From contig JAHBXO010000006.1 of the NCBI GenBank assembly GCA_019636445.1, forward strand, positions 1-64,000: a DNA stretch of 64,000 nt, written 5' to 3'. Shown piece by piece: positions 1 through 7,063 of the stretch. The stretch comes from Gemmataceae bacterium. Lineage in GTDB: Bacteria; Planctomycetota; Planctomycetia; Gemmatales; Gemmataceae. The notes beneath the pieces are model-generated. The model made no database searches and was not told where the DNA came from. It was given only the letters and a program-made list of their open reading frames with translations. A program made the position numbers and the translations under genes. The stretch's first letter is position 1, and every line of letters starts with the position of its first letter.

Positions 1-31
1 AGCAAAACTGAACGGCCAGACCGGACCCAAA

Positions 32-1786
32 CTACTCGTCGGAGTGTGAACGATTACTAATATCAGTAGCCAGCAGGGGGTCTTTATGGTAACTATTCGC
101 TCTCTCTGAAGCCGCTACAAGCTGAGATGGCATTAATTTATTGCGCACCGAAGCTGCGGCTGCAATCTCGCAACCGAATCGCGAAAGTGGCATGCCAAGC
201 CTTGAAGTCCTATCCTTTATTCCTGAATCGCGATCAGGTAAAAACGGATCGTAGGGATTAGTCATAAATCGCACAAGATCGAGTCCGCGTAGCGCGTCGG
301 CCATAATGGAATCAACAAAAGTTCGATGTCCTTCCAATGTAGTTAGATTCTCTTTTGTTTTAGCAGCATATGTAAGCGCTGGAAGCCGTTGCAGCAGAGC
401 TACGGCGTACTCATTGCCAATTGGCGATTCGTCAAATACATCACGATATGTTTCATAAATATCATGCGGATTCAACGTCCCTCCGCCTGATCGCACTCGG
501 CTACGACTAGCCAATCGTTGTAGTAGATCTCCAATTTGCTTTCCATCAAACATTCTCTGTGTTCTATTCGATTCTCGGTCATATATCTTATCTAACAAAT
601 ATGGCCATCCCTCAACCGGATTTGCTATGATCGACGAATCGTTGACAGGTTCAACCAAGCCCCTTGCCATTAGGTAGCTGATCAACAAAGGATTTCTTGG
701 CAGCCAGTCTGGTGGGGACCATGAGATATTCTTTCTTTGAAGAAAGGCATGTAGCTGCTTGTCTGAAAATGGCTCAATCTCTAATATTAGGTCATCATCT
801 TTAAGCGCACAGCACTTCTTCATTTCGTCTATCGAGTCAAAATATTGGCCGCGGCCTGAAAGCAATACGCCCCCTCGGCTGCGAGAGGAGTCAACGAAAT
901 CCCAGATTAATTTCGTGGCTTCACGGCGTGCGTCTGCGCGACTTTTAGGTGACTCGTCTCGCAATTGAACAGCCGGTAGTTCGTCAAATCCATCAAGTAG
1001 TACAGCGGCCATGCCGCCATTCCATACGCGGACAAGATGATTCTCATCTGGGTAACCAATAGTTCTAGCATGCTGTCGCAGAATTTCAGTATAATGCGAA
1101 GCTTGCCGACCATGCTCAGGCAAATTAATCGGAATTGCCACTGGCGTCTTGCCGGGCAACTGGTGATTTGTGTATCGATTCCGTAACCAAAAAAATAATT
1201 CTCTAACTGTCAAGCTTTTACCATATCCAAAGTCCGCAAGTAAAACGACGACTCGGCCATCTTCTATCAGCTTTCCAATTTTGTCTAACGAAAATGTATT
1301 GCCACGGCCGTGTTCGCGAAATGTGGGCTCGATATACTCGTCGTCTGGAATACGATCGCTGTCATTTTGAAATGGGTCGCGAGCACTGCCGAATCGATAT
1401 TCTTTCCTTCTTGCAAAGTACTCTGTAGCATTGATCAGAGTGCGTTGAAACTCTTCGAAGTGCTCAACGCGTACGCGGTGCTGTCTTCCATATGATATTT
1501 GATCGGCAGTAGGGGCATTGCGTGTAATAATCCAGCATGTTACCGGGCGTAATTCATTAACTTCAAGATTCGCTCTAGCAGTTGTCAATTTCTTGGTGTC
1601 TTCTTTGATTTTCTTAATTGACTCTGAGATTGTGCACATCACAAGGTGGATTGCGTCTTCAGTTGGGGCGATAATCTCAAATTCTTGTAAACCGATATAC
1701 TGGCTCTCCCCCTCTCCGGGTCGAAGATTCCATTTGGCCCGCGCAACTCGCCGCACCTGTGCTTCGAAAGCTTTCCCGGCGTCCAT
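32..1786 (-). CDS. NACHT-type P-loop NTPase with N-terminal nuclease-like domain; putative defence protein
   Basis: The protein has 584 residues from the ATG at 1786, which has a GGAGA Shine-Dalgarno sequence a few bases upstream. A TTG at 1870 would add 28 residues and overlap the previous stop. A Walker A motif (DFGYGKSLTVREL) is followed by a Walker B motif (AAVLLDGFDELP), the pattern of NACHT/STAND ATPases. The first ~130 residues end in a segment CTISESIKKIKEDTKKL that resembles the ExT...K..D..KL core of the restriction-endonuclease-like domain found before NACHT domains in bacterial defence proteins, but the expected acidic residues look replaced. The C-terminus has no recognisable repeats. 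The gene is visibly A+T-rich compared with the rest of the window, which suggests horizontal acquisition. A role in phage or foreign-DNA sensing is inferred from the architecture only. Confidence 0.75.
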   Translation of the reverse strand: MDAGKAFEAQVRRVARAKWNLRPGEGESQYIGLQEFEIIAPTEDAIHLVMCTISESIKKIKEDTKKLTTARANLEVNELRPVTCWIITRNAPTADQISYGRQHRVRVEHFEEFQRTLINATEYFARRKEYRFGSARDPFQNDSDRIPDDEYIEPTFREHGRGNTFSLDKIGKLIEDGRVVVLLADFGYGKSLTVRELFFWLRNRYTNHQLPGKTPVAIPINLPEHGRQASHYTEILRQHARTIGYPDENHLVRVWNGGMAAVLLDGFDELPAVQLRDESPKSRADARREATKLIWDFVDSSRSRGGVLLSGRGQYFDSIDEMKKCCALKDDDLILEIEPFSDKQLHAFLQRKNISWSPPDWLPRNPLLISYLMARGLVEPVNDSSIIANPVEGWPYLLDKIYDRESNRTQRMFDGKQIGDLLQRLASRSRVRSGGGTLNPHDIYETYRDVFDESPIGNEYAVALLQRLPALTYAAKTKENLTTLEGHRTFVDSIMADALRGLDLVRFMTNPYDPFLPDRDSGIKDRTSRLGMPLSRFGCEIAAAASVRNKLMPSQLVAASERANSYHKDPLLATDISNRSHSDE

Positions 1787-1866
1787 TGCTTCTCCGGTGT
1801 TGTATGTACGAGTAGTTTTGCGGAGCAGATTAGGACGCAGATCATTTCTCGTAGCGTGCCCCGCAC

Positions 1867-2112
1867 TCAATACGTCGCCGACTTAAGTTCTGGTTTAAAT
1901 TGCGTACCCTTCCGCTCCGCATTCCTCTCAATCAGACGCCGCGCCGCTGCAAGGGCCGCGCCATTTTCCAAACCCCATAAGGTACCCGATTCGGAATTCC
2001 CGGCCGCCATCGCCAGATTGGCGAGCGTTTGGCCCATCCGCCAATCGGGAAACAGCTTGCCCAACTCGGCCAAGGCCTTAAGCAATTCCGCGCGCGTCGT
2101 GTCGGCCGTCAT
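1867..2112 (-). CDS. Small conserved-type protein of unknown function (81 aa)
   Basis: This 81-residue protein starts at an ATG preceded by GGAG. The segment LFPDWRMGQTLANLA resembles a short family I recall from planctomycetes and some other bacteria, in which a helix-rich domain carries an F-P-D-x-R-x-G-Q-L pattern; no function is known to me. The stop codon TGA overlaps a possible TTG start of the NACHT gene (TTGA at 1870-1867), so the two genes probably share a transcript. Base composition is closer to the host average than that of the NACHT gene. It could be a small partner of that gene or an unrelated gene that was there first. Confidence 0.6.
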   Translation of the reverse strand: MTADTTRAELLKALAELGKLFPDWRMGQTLANLAMAAGNSESGTLWGLENGAALAAARRLIERNAERKGTQFKPELKSATY

Positions 2113-2211
2113 CGCCGATCTCCGTGAGTGCGTCGCAGCTGTAGTTTACTCGTTCCGTTCGGGCCGTGCCATCACTGACCCGTGAGAATTTGATACGGCA
2201 GGGTGGAGCCA

Positions 2212-2291
2212 GACTTCCGAAGTCCGGCTTCAACTTCGGAAGTCGATCGCACCGGGGGGACTTCCGAAGTTGAAGCCGGACTTCGGAAGTC
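2212..2291. repeat. Nested palindromic repeat, copy 1 of 3
   Basis: Two 33-nt arms (2212-2244 and 2259-2291) are exact reverse complements, separated by 14 nt. Each arm is itself a hairpin: a 13-nt palindrome of the form GACTTCSGAAGTC, a 7-nt loop CGGCTTC or its complement, then a second 13-nt palindrome. The element lies between two minus-strand genes and is related to copies at 41580 and 63834. In this copy one 13-mer has A in place of its first G, and the matching base in the other arm is T. Confidence 0.95.
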
Positions 2292-2338
2292 GAGATGATG
2301 CAAACCGGTCAACAGCCGATACACGCGCAACGGCTCCC

Positions 2339-2923
2339 TCACCCCATCACCTTCCGATACCCCTCCCACCCGTAGTACTTCGGCCGGTCGTCGAGGCGGA
2401 CGTGCAGCCAGGGGACGCCGGCGCCGGCGGTGCTGAGCCAGACCGGCTTCGCTCCCAGGCGGCCGGCCAGCGCGACGCCGACCCGCTGCCAGAGCGCCGA
2501 CCGCTGAGCGGCCGGGGCGTGCCGCGCGAACGCGGCCAAGTGGCCGTAGGCGGACGGATCGCCGAGCGCCCGCGGCACCACGAGGATCGCGTCCCGGCCG
2601 AGATTCGCGAACGACACGACCGGCTCGCCGGCCGAACCGAAATGCTCCGCGAAGGCGTCGGGGTCCGGCGGGCGGGCGAGGCCGGGATCGTCCAGCAGCA
2701 CGAACTCGAAGGGCCGCGCGGCCGACGCCGCGACGACGCCCGGCGTCTCCCAGCGGTAGGCCGCGAACGGCGCGTCCGCCAGCCAGCCGTTGAACGCCCG
2801 TCGAAAGGATTCGTCCGCCTGCCAGCCGCGGATCGCGTCGCCGACCGTGGCCGGCTTGGCATCGCGCAGCACGGCGAACCGCAGCGCTCGTTCGGACAAG
2901 GTTTCGCGTTGCACCGTCCACAT
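2339..2923 (-). CDS. DUF6940-like hypothetical protein
   Basis: The 194-residue cytoplasmic protein begins MWTVQRETL and has no signal peptide or membrane segment. The C-terminal WLHVRLDDRPKYYGW followed by GYR matches what I remember of the DUF6940 family (WLHVRLD.RPKYY). The middle holds a conserved-looking stretch in which a F-N-G-W-L segment is followed by YRWETP. No enzymatic function is known for the family. The gene reads towards repeat copy 1 and is separated from the CBM9-like gene behind it by 222 bases in which I see no clear promoter. Frame choice is supported by this motif and by the poor composition of the overlapping Arg/Gly-rich frames. Confidence 0.7.
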   Translation of the reverse strand: MWTVQRETLSERALRFAVLRDAKPATVGDAIRGWQADESFRRAFNGWLADAPFAAYRWETPGVVAASAARPFEFVLLDDPGLARPPDPDAFAEHFGSAGEPVVSFANLGRDAILVVPRALGDPSAYGHLAAFARHAPAAQRSALWQRVGVALAGRLGAKPVWLSTAGAGVPWLHVRLDDRPKYYGWEGYRKVMG

Positions 2924-3145
2924 GCCGCCGGCTCCGAACCGTTGCAGGCATCGTACTTTACGCCGGGCCGCGAACCTACGGGAATCCGGCGACCGGGAAA
3001 CGGGTTTCCCCCCCGGCGAAGTCGCCGAAATCGACGTAAGTCGTTGTCGGGCTATGGCGCTTCCGGAAATCGGGCGTCATTCCGCCGAGGGGTGGCGCGG
3101 AGGCGGCGGAAAGACACGCCGGAGGCGAAGTGGACGTCGCGATCG

Positions 3146-4183
3146 TCACTTGCTCCACAGCAGCGCGTCATGGCTGATGCCGATCCGCTTGCCGCCGAAC
3201 GGCAGCGAGTATTCGTAGCCCCGTGTCGTCGGTTCGAGGGTGCCCGCGAACTTCGCGCCCAGCTCCTCGAACGTTGCCGCGTAGCGCTTGTGTTTTTCGG
3301 AGTAGCTCCGCTGCGCGTAGTAGAGTTCGTGCAGCTGGTCCTTCACCGCCTGGGTCTTGTCGCTCTCGTACTTCACCGTGCCCGGCTTGGCGGTGCTGAA
3401 CTGCAGGTACCCCCAGCGCTCCGGCCGGTGCATGTCGATGACCCCCTGCGGCGACCAGACCCAGTTGTACTCCGGCTTCTTCGGCACCTTCACGTACTTC
3501 CCGTTCTCGATCGTGATGTCCCATTCGACGCGCGAGAAGTTGATGCGCCAGCGGTCGCCGTCCTTCGGCGGCGCGGCGGACTTCGACAGTTCCTTCAGCC
3601 CGTCCCACGGCCAGGCGATCTCGACCGTCCAGCCCGTGTCCTTGTCGCTCGGGTCGTTGAGCGTGCCCTGCACCTTCACCGCCGTCTTGAGGCCGATGAT
3701 CTCCCAGCCGTTGAGCGCGCGCCCGCCGTCCTTGTAGGGCTTCGAGAGCAGCAGGTCCCACGTCGTGTTCTTGGCGTTCAGCTCCAGTTCGGCGTAGAGG
3801 TGGTTGTCGCCGTCCGGGTCGAGGAACACTTCGAAGTCGGGGTCGTGGAAGATCACCGAATCGTGCTTGTCGAGCGTGGCCCAGACGTGCGGTTCTTCCA
3901 TCTCGGCGGCGAGGTAGAGCGCCGCATCGTCCCACGCCATCTTCACGCGGGTGCGGAAGCGCGGCTTCGGCTTCGCGTCCCCTTCGATGTCGACGAAGTC
4001 GTCGGTCCAGGCGGCGTCCGCCCAGACGGCGTCGTCGAGTTTGCCGTCGATGCTCGGCGGCTTCGCGGCTTCGTGGGCGACGTAGCCTTTCGGCGGGGCC
4101 GCCACTTTCGGCGGTTCGAGCGCGAGGAGGGGCGCGAGCGCGAACGCGGGAACGAGCGCGAGGAGGCGGAGGGGACGCTTCAC
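3146..4183 (-). CDS. Exported carbohydrate-binding family 9 (CBM9-like) protein
   Basis: The protein has 345 residues. A signal peptide (MKRPLRLLALVPAFALAPLLA) directs export. Residues ~40-260 form a CBM9/DOMON-like beta-sandwich, recognisable by the opening PSIDGKLDDAVW, then AWDDAALYLAAEMEEPHVWAT, FEVFLDPDGDNHLYAELELNA and the later GDRWRINFSRVEW. The C-terminal ~80 residues (YYAQRSYSEKHKRYAATFEELG) look like the alpha-helical tail often attached to such proteins in planctomycetes. Members bind or are linked to sugars at the cell surface; the ligand here is unknown. The gene is co-directional with the TolC-like gene upstream at 5648 but lies apart from it. Confidence 0.8.
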   Translation of the reverse strand: MKRPLRLLALVPAFALAPLLALEPPKVAAPPKGYVAHEAAKPPSIDGKLDDAVWADAAWTDDFVDIEGDAKPKPRFRTRVKMAWDDAALYLAAEMEEPHVWATLDKHDSVIFHDPDFEVFLDPDGDNHLYAELELNAKNTTWDLLLSKPYKDGGRALNGWEIIGLKTAVKVQGTLNDPSDKDTGWTVEIAWPWDGLKELSKSAAPPKDGDRWRINFSRVEWDITIENGKYVKVPKKPEYNWVWSPQGVIDMHRPERWGYLQFSTAKPGTVKYESDKTQAVKDQLHELYYAQRSYSEKHKRYAATFEELGAKFAGTLEPTTRGYEYSLPFGGKRIGISHDALLWSK

Positions 4184-4247
4184 GGTGGCCTGCGGGGGTT
4201 GCGTGCGAGTTCCCCCAAACCTATCGGACGCGCCGCGGTCCGGAAAC

Positions 4248-5648
4248 CTATTTCACTTCGACGAGCGTGGTTGGCGCGGTGACGGTGACGCGTTGCGGGG
4301 AGGGGCCAGGCCACTGGTCTTCGAGGACGAGGGCGGAGAGTTCGGCGGCGGCCTTCCACGCCTCGCCCTGGGCGCGGACGTATTCAAGCCTCGCCTCCGC
4401 CACGGCACGCTGCGCCTGGATGACGCGCAGGTATTCGAACTGCCCGCCGCGGAACGCCTCGACGGAGAGTTTGTAGGTCTCCTCGGCGCGGGGCAGGAGT
4501 TCGCGCCGGTACTGTTCGGCTTCGCGCCGCGCCGACTGGTACGCTCGCAACGCGGCGGCGGCGCGGTCGGTCAGCTCGTTCGCGACGCGGCCGACCTCCT
4601 GCCGGGCGGCGCAGAGTTCCGCCTGTGCCGATCGGATGTTCCCTTGGTTGCGGTTCCAGGTCGGCAGCGGCATGCTGAGTCCGACGAGCCAGTCGCTGGA
4701 CTTGTTCTGGTTCTGGCGGGTGTAGCCGGTGGCGAGGGTGACGTTCGGGATGACGGCGGCCTCGGCGCTGCGGACGGCGGCGCTGGCGCGCTCGACGGCG
4801 ACCTGCGCCGTGCGCGCATCGGGGTGCGTGGCCACGATGCCCGCGAGCGTGCGGTCGGGGTCGTAGACCGGCAGTTCGGCGAAGGGGAATTCCACACGTT
4901 CGAAGTTCGTGCTGGGATCGCCGACGGCCGCGGCGAGGCGCTTGCGCGCCCACGGAAGTTCGCGGCGCGCCGCCTCGGCCTTTGCCGCCAGCCGCTCGCG
5001 CTCGACTTCCAGCTGCACGAGGTCCAGCCGCGCGATCTGCTTGCCGTCGAGCAGCGCCTGGCCGAACTTCACCCCATCGGACGACAGTTTCACGAGTTCG
5101 TCCAGCATCGCCACGCGCCGTTCCAGTGCGGCGACGTCGGCGAACGCGGCGCGCACGGCACCGGCGACCTCGTACCGCTCCCGCAGTGCCGACAGGGTCG
5201 CGAGGTCGACCTCCTTCGCCGCCACGGCCTGCGCGAGCGTCAGCTTGTGGCCGGTCACGATGTCCTGGCTGAACTTCGGCGCGGTCCAGATGCCGCCGGG
5301 GCCGGTGCGGTCGCCGAGTTCGTCTCCATTGATGTCGAGGGTGGGATTCGGGTACAGCCCCGCCTGGACGACGCGGCCCTGCGCGGCCTCGACGAGGTGC
5401 TGTGCCTTCGCCAGGCGCGGGTTCCGTTCGATGGCGCGGGCGACGAGGTCTTCGACGCGCGCCGGCGCGGCCTCGACGTGCTGGACCGGAACGATGATCG
5501 GCTTGGCAGCTGGTGCCGCCGCCGATACCGCCGGGGCGACCGTCGCCACGCGCGATGGAGGTGCCACGACCGGTTGCGGTACCGTCGCGCAGCCCGTGGC
5601 CGACGCGATCGCGATCCAACCGAAGGTGAAGCGTATTCTGCGCGACAT
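4248..5648 (-). CDS. TolC/CzcC-family outer-membrane efflux protein
   Basis: The protein has 466 residues from the ATG at 5648 (MSRRIRF). The open frame extends far upstream, but that part is antisense to the GH5 gene and is rejected. The N-terminus has a hydrophobic signal ending ATGC, a possible lipobox, followed by a Pro/Ala-rich linker. Residues ~75-440 show two repeats of long coiled-coil helices with ARAIERNPRLAKAQ, LYPNPTLDINGDEL and LPTWNRNQGNIRSAQAEL, typical of the CzcC/CusC branch of outer-membrane channel proteins. These work with an RND pump and periplasmic adaptor to export metals or drugs. Neither partner is adjacent, so the channel is either shared or paired with distant genes. 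It is divergent from the GH5 gene over 144 bases. Confidence 0.88.
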   Translation of the reverse strand: MSRRIRFTFGWIAIASATGCATVPQPVVAPPSRVATVAPAVSAAAPAAKPIIVPVQHVEAAPARVEDLVARAIERNPRLAKAQHLVEAAQGRVVQAGLYPNPTLDINGDELGDRTGPGGIWTAPKFSQDIVTGHKLTLAQAVAAKEVDLATLSALRERYEVAGAVRAAFADVAALERRVAMLDELVKLSSDGVKFGQALLDGKQIARLDLVQLEVERERLAAKAEAARRELPWARKRLAAAVGDPSTNFERVEFPFAELPVYDPDRTLAGIVATHPDARTAQVAVERASAAVRSAEAAVIPNVTLATGYTRQNQNKSSDWLVGLSMPLPTWNRNQGNIRSAQAELCAARQEVGRVANELTDRAAAALRAYQSARREAEQYRRELLPRAEETYKLSVEAFRGGQFEYLRVIQAQRAVAEARLEYVRAQGEAWKAAAELSALVLEDQWPGPSPQRVTVTAPTTLVEVK

Positions 5649-5792
5649 TATTCCGTACTTTCGCTTGATGGCGCATCTAGGACTATTCCCGACAATCGAC
5701 ACATTCGTGCCGCCGACTTGAATTCCACTTGAGAATCCGGGAAATTGACTCAAGTTCGCCCTGCTCGCCGCATCCTCTTCCCGCGGTGCCTC

Positions 5793-6881
5793 ATGCTTCG
5801 ATCGCTCTGGCTCGCCCTCGCACTCTCCGGCCCGCTCTTCGCCGCCGACCCGCTGCCACGTGTCCGACCCAGCAAGGACAACACGCACTTCGTCACGCCC
5901 GACGGCAAGCGGTTCATCGTCTGGGGCGTGAACTACGACCACGACTCCGCCGACCGGCTCCTCGAAGACTACTGGCACGACGAGTGGAACAGTGTCATGG
6001 AGGATTTCCGGGAGATTAAGGCGCTCGGCGCGAACGTCGTGCGCGTGCACCTGCAGGTCGGGAAGTTCCTCGACGCGCCCGATCGGCCGAACGCGAAGAA
6101 CCTCGAACGGTTCGCGAAACTCGTGGCGCTCGCCGAGGAGACGGGCCTGTATCTCGATGTCACCGGACTGGGCTGCTACCACAAGAAGGACGTACCGGCG
6201 TGGTACGACAAACTGGATGAGGCCGGCCGCTGGGACGCGCAGGAGGTCTTCTGGAAGGAGGTCGCGAAGGTTGGAAAAGGGAAGCCGGCGATCTTCTGCC
6301 ACGACCTGATGAACGAGCCGATCCTGCCCGGCGCGAAGCCCGAGAAGGACTGGCTCGCGGGCGATTTCGGCGGCAAGCACTTCGTTCAGCGCATCGCGCT
6401 CGATCTCAACGGTCGCACGCGCGAGGATGTCGCCAAGACGTGGATCAAGAAGCTGACGACCGCGATCCGCGCCGTCGACCCCGAACCGATGCTCACCGTC
6501 GGTGTGATCCCGTGGGCGCAGGTGTTCAAGGGGGCGAAGCCCGATTTCAACGCCCCCGGCGTCGGCGACCCGCTGGATTTCGTCAGCGTCCACTTCTACC
6601 CCAAGAAGGGCGACATCGCCGGTTCGCTTTCGGCACTGAAGGCGTACGAAGTCGGCAAGCCGCTCGTCATCGAAGAGATCTTTCCGCTGAGTTGCTCGCT
6701 GGAGGAAGCCGCCGAGTTCATCGACCGTTCGAAGTCGCACGTCGACGGCTGGGTGAGTTTCTACTGGGGTAAGACGATCTCGGAAAATGAGAAGGCCGGC
6801 GACCTGAAGGGGGCGATCGTGGCGAAGTGGCTGGCGTGGTTTCGGGACAACGCCAAGAAATTCCGGGACGATCGGCCGTGA
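5793..6881 (+). CDS. Secreted cellulase-like glycoside hydrolase (GH5 family)
   Basis: The 362-residue protein starts at the ATG at 5793, where a signal peptide begins (MLRSLWLALALSGPLFAADP); an upstream in-frame start would only add a leader without signal character. A TIM-barrel glycosidase fold is indicated by FIVWGVNYDHD, GANVVRVHLQVGKFLD, then HDLMNEP with the likely acid/base Glu at about residue 175, and LVIEEIFPL with the nucleophile Glu at about 294-295. This pattern fits the GH5/cellulase superfamily; substrate specificity cannot be read from sequence. The protein is probably periplasmic or secreted. It is divergently arranged with the TolC-like gene. Confidence 0.82.
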   Translation: MLRSLWLALALSGPLFAADPLPRVRPSKDNTHFVTPDGKRFIVWGVNYDHDSADRLLEDYWHDEWNSVMEDFREIKALGANVVRVHLQVGKFLDAPDRPNAKNLERFAKLVALAEETGLYLDVTGLGCYHKKDVPAWYDKLDEAGRWDAQEVFWKEVAKVGKGKPAIFCHDLMNEPILPGAKPEKDWLAGDFGGKHFVQRIALDLNGRTREDVAKTWIKKLTTAIRAVDPEPMLTVGVIPWAQVFKGAKPDFNAPGVGDPLDFVSVHFYPKKGDIAGSLSALKAYEVGKPLVIEEIFPLSCSLEEAAEFIDRSKSHVDGWVSFYWGKTISENEKAGDLKGAIVAKWLAWFRDNAKKFRDDRP

Positions 6882-7063
6882 CCGGTCGGACTTCAATCCA
6901 TTTTCCAATTTTCGGCGGCCCGACGGCGCACCGGCGGGGCCTGTGCCGGTGATGCCGGCGGCAATCGCGCCGCCCCGCGCATTCGTCTCTATATTCATGT
7001 CGGGTTCGGCGGATCGCCGATAAACGACGGAGCAAACGGACCCCCGCGACGAGAGGAATCACC

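Noticed and set aside
2270..4282. Long plus-strand open frame of about 670 codons
   Set aside because: It is antisense to the DUF6940-like and CBM9-like genes, rich in Arg, Val and Gly, and has no domain; such frames are expected in high-G+C DNA.
4185..5732. Plus-strand open frame of about 515 codons over the TolC-like gene
   Set aside because: The minus strand encodes a clear CzcC-type protein; the opposite frame is Arg/Gly/Asp-rich without motifs.
5649..6998. Upstream extension of the TolC-like frame
   Set aside because: It lies antisense to the GH5 gene and has no signal peptide; the ATG at 5648 begins the real leader.
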